This document shows, piece by piece, positions 35,715-44,275 of a stretch of DNA of 64,000 bases; position 1 is the first letter of the stretch, and every line of letters starts with the position of its first letter. Source of the stretch: Halalkalibacter alkaliphilus (GTDB lineage: Bacteria > Bacillota > Bacilli > Bacillales > Bacillaceae_D); contig NZ_JAKRYL010000007.1 of the NCBI RefSeq assembly GCF_023555415.1, forward strand, positions 62,001 through 126,000, written 5' to 3'. The notes under the pieces are model-generated. The model was not told the origin of the DNA. It saw nothing but the letters and a program-made list of their open reading frames with translations, and made no database searches. A program made the translations under genes and the position numbers.

Positions 35715-36734
35715 CTACCCTCCAATATATTTACTATACAGAGTTTTTGCTCTTGACATGTCTTCCGTTCCTTGTACTAACACTCGTCCATCTGGAAACA
35801 AAACAAGCCTTTCACCCTCTTGAAGCTGAACCCTAAGTAAAAAAGGAGTTTTTTTAACTTCTGCAACCGGTTCAAGTTTTTTTACCCATACTTCTAAATT
35901 GATTGGCTCATTACGCTGAATTTGGACTGTTTCTCTCCCGCATAGTGTTGTAACATGGTCCTCTTCTTCAAATAATGAAGGATACTCTTTTTTTTGACAG
36001 GTAGGGCATTCCTTTTTTGAGTTCTCCATTTTCAAGTCAAATTGGTGGTTTTTCCATAAATCAAAGCTTCGCAGTGTTCCTCTAAGTGCCTGTTCATCAT
36101 TGACTAAATACTTTAGTACTTCCACTACTTGATAGGAAGCTACGATATCCACAACTGGACTAATAACTCCTATGGTGTCGCAAGTTTGTCCTGTTCCTTC
36201 TCCAGGATTAATAAAACAACGCAGACAAGGCGTTTTTCCAGGAATGAATAGAGCTGACATACCTCTAGCACTCACTGCTCCGCCATAGGCAAATGGTAAT
36301 CCTAATTTAAAACACATATCATTTAAAAGAAACCTAGTTCGAAAGTTGTCAGTTCCATCTAAGACGAGGTCAATACCTTCTAACAATTGTGGTAAATTTT
36401 CAGCTGTTACATCAGTAACGATTCCCTCAATCTTCACACTAGAGTTAATTGCTTTTAATTTATTTGCAGCAGCAACTGCCTTTGGCAAACTCTCATTTAC
36501 ATCTGTTTCGTCAAATAGCATTTGCCTTTGTAAATTACTCATTTCAACATAATCTCGATCGACTAGTCTTACTAGACCTACACCTGCACGAACAAGGTGA
36601 TTGGCTAAAACAGTACCTAAAGCACCGACACCCACAATTAATACAGACTTGTTCGTGAGTTCTTTCTGACCAACCTCTCCAATTGGTGAAAAGCGCATTT
36701 GCCTTGAGTAGCGTTCCAACGAATTACGTTCCAT
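35715..36734 (-). CDS. ThiF/MoeB-family E1-like adenylyltransferase
   Basis: 339-aa enzyme that adenylates the C-terminal GG of a ubiquitin-fold sulfur carrier. YSRQMRFSPIGEVGQ, the nucleotide loop GVGALGTVLANHLVRAG, DGTDNFRTRFLLND and the conserved Cys of GQTCDTIGVISP are present. CLRC and CPTC give the zinc-binding cysteine pairs. The last 60 residues form a small extra domain. AAGGAGGAG precedes ATG 36734. The thi operon in this window lacks thiF, so this is the best candidate ThiS-activating enzyme; a MoaD-activating role is the alternative. It follows the DUF92 gene by eleven bases. Confidence 0.88.
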   Translation of the reverse strand: MERNSLERYSRQMRFSPIGEVGQKELTNKSVLIVGVGALGTVLANHLVRAGVGLVRLVDRDYVEMSNLQRQMLFDETDVNESLPKAVAAANKLKAINSSVKIEGIVTDVTAENLPQLLEGIDLVLDGTDNFRTRFLLNDMCFKLGLPFAYGGAVSARGMSALFIPGKTPCLRCFINPGEGTGQTCDTIGVISPVVDIVASYQVVEVLKYLVNDEQALRGTLRSFDLWKNHQFDLKMENSKKECPTCQKKEYPSLFEEEDHVTTLCGRETVQIQRNEPINLEVWVKKLEPVAEVKKTPFLLRVQLQEGERLVLFPDGRVLVQGTEDMSRAKTLYSKYIGG

Positions 36735-36745
36735 CTTTCTCCTCC

Positions 36746-37534
36746 TTATAACAACAACCAACCTGAAAGTAAGCCTATGGCTGCTCCAAAACCGGTACAA
36801 CCTAAATTAACAAAATCATTATTCATCCACTTTTTACCTTTTATACGTACAGTCTTCGTACTACAATGATTTTCCCGTTCCGTTTCAATTGAACAAACAG
36901 AACAACGGTAAACAACTTGCCAACCCCCACCTAACACTGTATCTAGTAAATTACCGAGGAAACCGGCTAAAGTCAAAACAACTAACAAGATAAGACTATC
37001 ATAAGATGGACCCCACCAAAAAATAATTGAGAAAATAACAATCAAGAAACTCCCACTGAAGGCGGCGGCTGAGCCGAGTAATGTGATTGCTCCAGATGTT
37101 CCATGTCTAACATGTTTTCTCTTAAAAAGATGGAACGGTTTTTTTTTGCTGTGAGAACCGAGTTCCGATGCCCATGTATCGGAAGTGGCAGCGGCAAGAC
37201 TTGCGACGAATCCGAACATGTAAATTTGTGAAGGATAAACAAAATAAATAAGTGCAAGTATGGCAGAAACTCCTCCATTTGCAAGTACTTGAATGGCATC
37301 TCTTTGTTGTCCTTTTTGAACAATGTCAAGCTCTTCTTCATTAGGATGAAAAGAACCAATTAATATAGAACTACAAAAAAATACACCTAATAAAAGTAAC
37401 CCATAAATTCCTAACCCCAGAGAAATTGAGCCACCAACTATGACAGCAGCAATCGCTCCACCAAAGGTTAATTTGTTTTTCTGATAAGCAAAGACCGCAA
37501 TCAAAATAACCGCTGTAAAGAGGAGGAGGATCAT
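36746..37534 (-). CDS. DUF92 family membrane protein
   Basis: 262-aa integral membrane protein with seven or more hydrophobic segments, matching DUF92/TIGR00297, a family that includes plant VTE6 phytyl-phosphate kinase. Conserved parts are LTFGGAIAAVIVGG, AATSDTWASELG and GNLLDTVLGGG. A cysteine-containing loop (CSVCSIETERENHC) near residue 215 could bind a metal. Its ATG overlaps the stop of yqgN (ATGA), so the two are translationally coupled. Substrate in Bacillus unknown; a polyprenyl or lipid phosphate is a guess from the family. Confidence 0.82.
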   Translation of the reverse strand: MILLLFTAVILIAVFAYQKNKLTFGGAIAAVIVGGSISLGLGIYGLLLLGVFFCSSILIGSFHPNEEELDIVQKGQQRDAIQVLANGGVSAILALIYFVYPSQIYMFGFVASLAAATSDTWASELGSHSKKKPFHLFKRKHVRHGTSGAITLLGSAAAFSGSFLIVIFSIIFWWGPSYDSLILLVVLTLAGFLGNLLDTVLGGGWQVVYRCSVCSIETERENHCSTKTVRIKGKKWMNNDFVNLGCTGFGAAIGLLSGWLLL

Positions 37535-38100
37535 GATAGAAATCCTGCAGGGCTAATAATATGATCGATTAGACAATCATGGGGCTCAGTTGGGACAAAT
37601 GGAATCACTTGACATGGTAAAGCTAACGCTATCGTCTGCGCTTTGATTTTTGGCAGGAACCGATCATAGAATCCTCCTCCGAATCCTAGCCTAGAACCGT
37701 TTTTATCAAAAGCAAGTCCAGGAACAATTACTAACTCAATCTTCTGTGGATCAATAGAAGGACAACTCTCAACATTCGGTTCTTTCAAGTTATATGGACC
37801 TTCTTCTAATTGATTAAAACTAGTGATTTCAAAAAATGACATCCTTTTTTGTTTGAAATCTGCACGAGGAACGACGACTTTTTTTCCTTGCTTCCAAGCA
37901 GTTTCTATTAAACAATATGTATCTACTTCTTTGCCACGAGAAACGGTAAGTGCAATAACTCCTGATTCTTTCCAAAGACTAGAAGAAACAAGGTGATCTG
38001 CAATTTCTTTCGACCAATTCTTCCATTTTTCAGCGGAAATTGAATCTAGTTTTCTGCTCATTTCATTTCTAATGTCCTTTTTTGTAAGCATAACTTTCAC
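37531..38100 (-). CDS. yqgN: 5-formyltetrahydrofolate cyclo-ligase (YqgN)
   Basis: 189-aa MTHFS-type enzyme converting 5-formyl-THF to 5,10-methenyl-THF with ATP. The phosphate-binding loop LGFGGGFYDRFL and the N-terminal KKDIRNEM motif are intact, as is VPGLAFDKNGSRLG. It heads a run yqgN-DUF92-E1-like and lies downstream of rpmGA as in B. subtilis. The GTG at 38100 has AAGGTGA upstream; an ATG at 38091 is nearly as plausible. Confidence 0.93.
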   Translation of the reverse strand: MKVMLTKKDIRNEMSRKLDSISAEKWKNWSKEIADHLVSSSLWKESGVIALTVSRGKEVDTYCLIETAWKQGKKVVVPRADFKQKRMSFFEITSFNQLEEGPYNLKEPNVESCPSIDPQKIELVIVPGLAFDKNGSRLGFGGGFYDRFLPKIKAQTIALALPCQVIPFVPTEPHDCLIDHIISPAGFLS

Positions 38101-38150
38101 TCACTCTCACCTTATTTATGAATGCGCCATCAAAAAACCCTTATAAATAG

Positions 38151-38178
38151 AAAAAAGCAGCGGATAATCCAGCTGCTT
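38151..38178 (-). terminator. Terminator overlapping the rpmGA stop
   Basis: On minus AAGCAGC / GCTGCTT followed by TTTTTT; the stem starts at the stop codon. Confidence 0.85.
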
Positions 38179-38326
38179 ACTTTGTTTCACGGTGTAACGT
38201 ATGACGCTTTAATCTTGGGCTGTATTTTTTGAATTCAATACGCTCAGGATTTGTACGTTTATTTTTTGTTGTAATATAGTTACGATCTCCTGTTTCAGTG
38301 CAAGCAAGAGTTACTTGTACACGCAT
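38177..38326 (-). CDS. rpmGA: Ribosomal protein L33, zinc-independent (C-minus) form
   Basis: 49-aa L33 of the large ribosomal subunit: [18 protein letters not shown] ... [10 protein letters not shown]. Only one cysteine remains; the positions of the zinc ribbon CxxC pairs are Thr and Ser (CTET, KKYSPR), so it does not bind zinc by the usual ribbon. Sequence and position beside yqgN match B. subtilis rpmGA. GGAGGGATAGCAA leads to the ATG. No Zur box is evident upstream, though a zinc operon with zur is 23 kb away. Confidence 0.96.
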   Translation of the reverse strand: MRVQVTLACTETGDRNYITTKNKRTNPERIEFKKYSPRLKRHTLHRETK

Positions 38327-38365
38327 TTGCTATCCCTCCAAACTGTGCTTACTTCATACTTGAAT

Positions 38366-38394
38366 ATGATAGCAAATCTTTTCACTTCAATCAA
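38366..38394 (-). promoter_or_regulatory. Sigma-A promoter of rpmGA
   Basis: On minus TTGATT, 17-base spacer, TATCAT preceded by TGC (extended -10), about 40 bases before the gene. Confidence 0.7.
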
Positions 38395-38405
38395 GTGGTT
38401 TTTCT

Positions 38406-39086
38406 TTACAGTATTTGTTTTGTTACTTGTTTAAGGTGATTAGAACGAATTTGTTTATCATGTTTCATCAATACTTCCTCTTCTGATGTACCATTGATTT
38501 CCCAAATCCGACCGTAAGTCTCTTGCCATGGAGCTAATTGAAGGCTAGTTACCATCATGCTTTCATGACCACTTTGGCATAATGGTGAGACAGCCAAATT
38601 CCCACTTTTTTCTGACCATATTTTTTCTCTTTTCCCAACAGCTAATTGGCTTTCTTTCCCTTTGAAGAAATTAGTAGCTAAAAGAGTTAATATTGGACTT
38701 CCGTAATGCATAATCGTTTGTCTCAAAGGCGAAATAAAAGCTACCTTTGAAGAAACCGTCCCAAATCTTTGTTGATGAACGACAAACTTAATATTAAGAT
38801 TTTCTTCAGATTGATTTTTAAAGATAAATGTATAAACGAAACTACTTTCCTCTTTTTTATACTCTTGTAAAATAGTTAGTTGAATATTCCATTGCTTATG
38901 GAAAGCGACAACAATGGATAGGTCTGACCCGCGCTCTTGTTTAGAAGACATTTCCCATTCACTACTATTTAACCAAGAACATTTTCCACCTAACCAGACA
39001 GCAAATTTCTTCAAGAAGTGGTGATTTTTTTTTTGAAAAGCAAACATACTAGGATGTTTGCTGTTTAATAAAATTAATCTGTTCAA
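38406..39086 (-). CDS. Free-standing GH15-type N-terminal beta-sandwich domain protein
   Basis: 226-aa protein at the 3' end of the alpha-glucan cluster. VWLGGKCSWLNSSEWEM, then SSKVAFISPLRQTIMHYGSP and a terminal WEINGTSEEEVL resemble, in order, conserved stretches of the N-terminal super-sandwich domain of bacterial GH15 glucoamylase-like proteins (VWVDG-FSW ... GWE, HY-G, G-S-EEV). The catalytic barrel that should follow is absent: the frame stops and rpmGA comes next. I place the start at TTG 39086, six bases after AGGTG, overlapping the upstream gene by 38 bases; the open frame extends further upstream. It may be a regulatory/binding domain or a truncated remnant. Family assignment is inferred by eye. 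Confidence 0.55.
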   Translation of the reverse strand: MNRLILLNSKHPSMFAFQKKNHHFLKKFAVWLGGKCSWLNSSEWEMSSKQERGSDLSIVVAFHKQWNIQLTILQEYKKEESSFVYTFIFKNQSEENLNIKFVVHQQRFGTVSSKVAFISPLRQTIMHYGSPILTLLATNFFKGKESQLAVGKREKIWSEKSGNLAVSPLCQSGHESMMVTSLQLAPWQETYGRIWEINGTSEEEVLMKHDKQIRSNHLKQVTKQIL

Positions 39087-41466
39087 TGTATTCACCTGCC
39101 AGTTGTTTTGCATGTGCTCCATCTGTCGACTGAGCATATACAGTAAATGTTCCTCGTTCTTGGTCTGGAACAATAAATGTCCAACTTTCCTCTGTATGTT
39201 TAACTTTCATCCCATCAATAAGTTCTACGTTCTTTCCTTTTAACGATTCCAATAACTTTCGCATTACAATCCCTTTTTGTTGTGTTTTACACGTTACTTC
39301 TTGTTTATAGATAGATTGTACAGGCAGTTCACTTAGAATTTCTGAAAGGGTTTGCTTATTCCCAACAATATGGTCTAATAGTTGAACGATCGCATATGAA
39401 CCATCATAAGACATCATTTGAACTGTCCCCTCTGATTCCATCATCGCACGAGCAGAAGTCTTTGTTCTAATAAGTGTTTTATCATAACTTGCTGCTACCT
39501 CTTCAAGTGCACTTCCACCATATAATGGAACAGCTAGCTCTTGGCGTAACCCTTTTTCAAGTTGCATATAGATAAACAACATTAATTGTTCTTCTTCTGA
39601 GACCAAATGTCCTTGTTCTGTCATTAAACTAATGAACTCTCCACTTTCACCAACCATTACCCCAAAATCGGCGTTATACTCAAGTAAGGTTTTCCTCATT
39701 GTCTCTTCATCTACTTGATCAGACAGACTATGAATCGAGCAACCTAGTTTTTCAAGTATTGTTTGGAATAATGGATGGTTACTTGATGATTCTTCATGAA
39801 GAACCACTTTAATACTTCTTGCTTTTATCGCTTCAACATTAATATGTTCCATCAAATTAGCTATGTAACTTTCTTCCAATTGATGGTTTGTTTCAAATTG
39901 ACCAACATATTCAAATGCTACCCTACGGTAAGATTGAAATGTTATCACTTGTTCCAATTCACGTTGTTCAGAAGAACTTATCGGCAATCCATCTTCGTTA
40001 AAGAATTCAATGATTAACTGCTTTTCATGATTTTTATCTAACAACCTAATGTATATACCGCCTTTAGCATCACTCTGTTCAACACTAAATCTTAAAACTG
40101 GCAACATTGTTTGTCCGAGTTCAACAACGTCTACACCCGATGCTTGCAGACTCTGAATGAGCGATAATTTCATAACCTGTGAAAAAGAATTACTATCGCT
40201 AGCCACTAATACTTGTGCACCTTGATTGAGCAAGCTACCATAAGCTGCACCAAATTTAGAGGCTTCCTCTGGAGTCATTTCACTATTTGCAACACCGGTA
40301 GCACGGTGTCCTCTTAATAACGATTTTGCTCCAATTTCATTCCAGACAAAGGACTGTGGAACAGTTGTGGCTTCCTCCACTCTTTTATATGGCCAAACTT
40401 TAACCTCTGGTTGAATTCTAGCCTCTTCTCCAATGACCGTATTATGACCAATGACAGCATCTTCGAATATTGATGCTTTGGTGCCAACGGTCACACCTTG
40501 GCATAAAGTAGCCCCTCTTAGTTCACTATCGTCACCGATATATGCGCCATCCCAAAGAACAGAACGTTTAATTGAAGCCTTATTCGATACAGTTGACCCT
40601 GAGCCAATAACTGCGTGTTCTCCTAAGTGAGCCCCAGACCGAATAACTGAATTTGAACCTATTGAAACAGGCCCTTCAATTTTCACTCCTTCTTCAATAA
40701 TGACATTTTCCCCAACCCATACACTTGGTTGAATCTCAGTTCCTTGAATTAGAGCATCCAGATCACCATTTAATATATCGCTTTGAGCTTGGCGATATTG
40801 CTTTAGATTACCTATATCTGACCAATAACCTTCAGCAGAATATCCATACAAAGGTGATTGATCAGCTAACAGCTTTGGAAAAACGTCCTTACTAAAGTCT
40901 ACTACTGCATCTTCTTTAATGTATGAAAAGATTTCTGGATTCATAATATAAATACCAGTATTAACGGTATCACTAAAAACCTCGCTCCAACTTGGCTTTT
41001 CTAGAAAACGAACAATTTTATCTTGTTCATCCGTCATAATCACACCAAATTCTAATGGGCATTCAACTTGTTTCATAAAAATAGTTACTAGACTTTCATT
41101 TTTTTCATGAAAATCAATTCCTGATTGAAGGTTAAAGTCTGTTAAAGCATCACCACTTACAACGACAAAAGGTTCATCTAGAAATTCTTCCGCTTGTTTT
41201 ACACTCCCAGCTGTCCCTAAAGGAGTAGTTTCTTCAAAATAATGCAATTTCACTCCGAATTCAGACCCATCACCAAAATAATCTTGAATAACATCTGATA
41301 AATACTGAACGGTCACAGCAATTTCAGTAATTCCGTATTTCTTTAATAGTTCAATACTATATTGCATAACTGGCTTTTGAATTAATGGAACCATTGGTTT
41401 TGGTACATTACAAGTTAATGGACGTAATCTCGTACCCTTTCCTCCTGCCATGATGACACCCTTCAT
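39049..41466 (-). CDS. Sugar-nucleotidyltransferase / left-handed helix / phosphomannomutase-like fusion
   Basis: 805-aa protein. Residues 1-235 are a nucleotidyltransferase domain (MAGGKGTRLRPLT, VVSGDALTDF); about 245-360 is a hexapeptide left-handed beta-helix (GENVIIEEGVKIEGPVSIGS); about 375-800 is phosphohexomutase-like. In the last part the serine loop of active mutases (TASHNP) is replaced by GGIYIRLL, so mutase activity is doubtful. Related fused GMP-PMM proteins occur in Firmicutes and cyanobacteria. It probably makes or senses a nucleotide sugar for the neighbouring glycosyltransferase. AAAGGGAGG precedes the ATG. Third gene of the cluster, 20 bases after the GH57-GT4 gene. Confidence 0.85.
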   Translation of the reverse strand: MKGVIMAGGKGTRLRPLTCNVPKPMVPLIQKPVMQYSIELLKKYGITEIAVTVQYLSDVIQDYFGDGSEFGVKLHYFEETTPLGTAGSVKQAEEFLDEPFVVVSGDALTDFNLQSGIDFHEKNESLVTIFMKQVECPLEFGVIMTDEQDKIVRFLEKPSWSEVFSDTVNTGIYIMNPEIFSYIKEDAVVDFSKDVFPKLLADQSPLYGYSAEGYWSDIGNLKQYRQAQSDILNGDLDALIQGTEIQPSVWVGENVIIEEGVKIEGPVSIGSNSVIRSGAHLGEHAVIGSGSTVSNKASIKRSVLWDGAYIGDDSELRGATLCQGVTVGTKASIFEDAVIGHNTVIGEEARIQPEVKVWPYKRVEEATTVPQSFVWNEIGAKSLLRGHRATGVANSEMTPEEASKFGAAYGSLLNQGAQVLVASDSNSFSQVMKLSLIQSLQASGVDVVELGQTMLPVLRFSVEQSDAKGGIYIRLLDKNHEKQLIIEFFNEDGLPISSSEQRELEQVITFQSYRRVAFEYVGQFETNHQLEESYIANLMEHINVEAIKARSIKVVLHEESSSNHPLFQTILEKLGCSIHSLSDQVDEETMRKTLLEYNADFGVMVGESGEFISLMTEQGHLVSEEEQLMLFIYMQLEKGLRQELAVPLYGGSALEEVAASYDKTLIRTKTSARAMMESEGTVQMMSYDGSYAIVQLLDHIVGNKQTLSEILSELPVQSIYKQEVTCKTQQKGIVMRKLLESLKGKNVELIDGMKVKHTEESWTFIVPDQERGTFTVYAQSTDGAHAKQLAGEYIEQINFIKQQTS

Positions 41467-41486
41467 TATGATAGCCTCCCTTTAAT

Positions 41487-44267
41487 TTAAATAGTTAGTT
41501 CTAACTCTCCAACAAGACATTTTTCTATTTCATCTTCTGTTTGCTTCGCAATGGTCTCCCAGTTAAACTGAGATTTAACATCACGTAGTCCTTGAGTAGC
41601 TAATGCTTCTCTTGAAATTGGATGATTATAAAGATAAAGAACTTGCGTAGCCAAACTTTGGACATCACCTGGAATCATTTTCAACCCATTCTCTTCATGT
41701 CGAATAATCCCTGCTAATCCGCCTGTATCAGATACAATGGTTGCTTTCCCCGCAGCGAGACCTTCTAAAGCAACGATTCCAAAAGGTTCGTAATAACTTG
41801 GGAAGATCGTTGCATCACAACGGGAAAACCACTCGTTTCTCTCTTCATCACTGACAAAACCGAGGAACGTGACATGTGAATCTAATTGTCTTTCTGCAAC
41901 TTGCTGCTGATAAGCTTGGAGCATTGGACCCTTTCCTGCAATAACAAAACGAATCTTCTCATTTCTTTCTTTTAACAGCGCTGCTGCATCAATAACCGTT
42001 TGATACCCTTTTTCCTTAACCATTCTACCGACTGAAAATACAGTGAACTCATTATTGTTTTCGATGGTACTTAATCCGGTATACGGACGAAGCAGGTCGA
42101 TATCTACACCATTTGGTATGACAGCAAGCTTTTCTTCTGGCATTGAAAAGATTGTTAATAATTCTTCTTTCATATAGTCACTGCAAACGATAACCCGATC
42201 TGCTTCATAAGTAAGTTCCCATTCTTTTTGATTGATTTCATATTGCAATTCACTATGAATCCCATTATTTCTCCCATGTTCCGTAGCGTGAATGGTCGCA
42301 AGTAGCGGAAGTTGAAGAGATCTTTTAACAGCAGTTGCCGTTACGCCAACTAGCCAATCATGAGCATGAATAATATCAAATTGGGTTTTTCTTGCTAGCT
42401 TCTCGATATAGCGAGTCATTTCAATATTTAAACTCCCAACCCAATCAAAGAAGTTAGCAGCTTCTGGCTGCAATCCTTTAATACGGTGAACATGTACACC
42501 TTGGTTAATTTCATAATCTGGATAACCAGCTACATGTGAAGTAACAACATGAACCTCATGCCCCTCTTTTACCATTGCCCTTGAAAGGTCAAATACATGT
42601 CGAGATAATCCGCCGACCATCATCGGTGGAAATTCCCAACTAAGCATTAAGATGGTACGTTTTTGCTCTTGATCAGCCTCTTCTTTCGTTTGAATGTAAG
42701 CATCATGAGGGGAGAAAAAGATTTGTTCATCAATTTCCGCTAAAAATGGATAGCACTGTTCCATTCTCAGTATCCATTCATCCTGCACCGATCCACTTAG
42801 TAATTTCTCCTTTGTTACATCAAATCTACTAAGGTGTGTTGCAAATCGTTCATGAGCATATTGAACAGCACTTTGCCCATCCATTATAAATGCCCAATCA
42901 CTGCTTACTGCCAACATCCATTCGCGAACCATTTGCTTTAAATAACGTTTTTCTAAGTCCGTTGGATTTGAGAAGAGTGCAACAACAGTTGCTAAATCTG
43001 TCTCCATTCGGTGGTGATGACGGTAGAGGTATTGGTTTTTTTCATTTATCCAGACATCACCGTAGCCTTCACGCCCCCAAGTCGAGAAAGAAATATGAGA
43101 GGTATCGAAATCCTGATAGTGTCTGTCAATATATAATTCAGGAGTCACAAAATGGATTCGATTCTGTCCTTTCTTGATTACTTGTCCAATCCACTCAGGT
43201 CCTTCAAACCACCAATGCCCAAAAAGTTCTGCATCAAAAGGGGTAACCATTAAATATGGAGGATAACACTGGTCTCCGTGCTCATTTATCTCATTTTCAA
43301 TGGAATATAGGAAGTGATCTGCGTGGGCTTGTATTTTCCCTTCAGCCCATTTACGAACGTATATTGCTTTTTCTTCACCTTCACCTGTTATTCGCTTGTG
43401 CTTAATTCCAGTATCTATTCTTATTCCGTCTTCATGAACGTATGGTTTTATATAATCCCACTCTCGTTCATAGGCTATATCTCGATAAAATTCGCGATAA
43501 TCAACATCGCCCGGGTAACCTAGAGTTGAACTCCAAACTTTGCTTGACAAGGTTGTGTGCCTTGGGAATAAGATTAATCCATGTGGTGAATAAATTGGTG
43601 CTCCACTACCTTTAGATGGTATTGGTTCTGCGTTTAATAGTGCATGTTCATCAACAAAAGTATAGGTAATGCCTTCTTCGACTAAAATGCGATCAATACC
43701 GGGTGCAAAAGCACACTCTGGCAACCAAAAACCACGAGGTTTCTTCCCAAAATGTTGTTCAAAACAACGAATGGCCTCAACAACTTGAGAACGAATGGCT
43801 GATTTGGTTTTTACATAAGGTAAAAATGCATGAGTTGCTGCACTTGTTATACACGTAATAACTCTTTTTTCGAATAATTCTCGAAATGCATAAAGTATGT
43901 TTTTGTTATAATCAATAAATGTTTTTTTAATTTTCTGATAACGATTAATGTAAAATGATACGAGATCTTTCTCTTCTTTTGTTTCTGCTAATTTCTTTTC
44001 TTTCCCTAATAGTTCCTCGGTCTTAATGATGTAATCTAAATATCGTTCCTGAATCGTTGGATCGGCCAACATTTCTAATACCGGTGGAGAAAAAGAAATT
44101 GTCAGTACATCTTTTAATTCTGTTTCATTTAACTCCCATAGTAATGGTATGTATGATTCTGTAATCGCTTCAAATAACCAACGTTCTTCAAGCCGTCCCT
44201 CTTCCTTGTGACGAACATAGGGAAGATGAGCATGTAGAACTAAAGAATAATACCCTTCTTTCAACAA
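41487..44267 (-). CDS. GH57 branching-enzyme-like domain fused to a GT4 glycogen-synthase-like domain
   Basis: 926-aa fusion. Residues 1 to about 530 are a GH57/DUF1957 branching-enzyme-type module: HAHLPYVRH at the start, the putative nucleophile Glu184 in WLPECAFAPG, and Asp345 in TPFDAELFGHWW. After a linker (SPHDAYIQTKEEADQEQ), about 555-920 is a GT-B fold glycosyltransferase of family 4: LSWEFPPMMVGGLSRHV, VGRMVKEKGYQTVIDAA and the donor motif EPFGIVALEGLAAG. Together they suggest elongation and branching of an alpha-glucan on one chain. The start is TTG after AGGAGGG, eight bases past the DUF4912 gene. No glgBCDAP operon is in the window. Confidence 0.92.
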   Translation of the reverse strand: MLKEGYYSLVLHAHLPYVRHKEEGRLEERWLFEAITESYIPLLWELNETELKDVLTISFSPPVLEMLADPTIQERYLDYIIKTEELLGKEKKLAETKEEKDLVSFYINRYQKIKKTFIDYNKNILYAFRELFEKRVITCITSAATHAFLPYVKTKSAIRSQVVEAIRCFEQHFGKKPRGFWLPECAFAPGIDRILVEEGITYTFVDEHALLNAEPIPSKGSGAPIYSPHGLILFPRHTTLSSKVWSSTLGYPGDVDYREFYRDIAYEREWDYIKPYVHEDGIRIDTGIKHKRITGEGEEKAIYVRKWAEGKIQAHADHFLYSIENEINEHGDQCYPPYLMVTPFDAELFGHWWFEGPEWIGQVIKKGQNRIHFVTPELYIDRHYQDFDTSHISFSTWGREGYGDVWINEKNQYLYRHHHRMETDLATVVALFSNPTDLEKRYLKQMVREWMLAVSSDWAFIMDGQSAVQYAHERFATHLSRFDVTKEKLLSGSVQDEWILRMEQCYPFLAEIDEQIFFSPHDAYIQTKEEADQEQKRTILMLSWEFPPMMVGGLSRHVFDLSRAMVKEGHEVHVVTSHVAGYPDYEINQGVHVHRIKGLQPEAANFFDWVGSLNIEMTRYIEKLARKTQFDIIHAHDWLVGVTATAVKRSLQLPLLATIHATEHGRNNGIHSELQYEINQKEWELTYEADRVIVCSDYMKEELLTIFSMPEEKLAVIPNGVDIDLLRPYTGLSTIENNNEFTVFSVGRMVKEKGYQTVIDAAALLKERNEKIRFVIAGKGPMLQAYQQQVAERQLDSHVTFLGFVSDEERNEWFSRCDATIFPSYYEPFGIVALEGLAAGKATIVSDTGGLAGIIRHEENGLKMIPGDVQSLATQVLYLYNHPISREALATQGLRDVKSQFNWETIAKQTEDEIEKCLVGELELTI

Positions 44268-44275
44268 AATCCCTC

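Noticed and set aside
38327-38405. Possible Zur operator upstream of the cysteine-poor L33 gene
   Set aside because: I looked for the AAATCGTAAT-type palindrome and found none; a plain sigma-A promoter explains the region.
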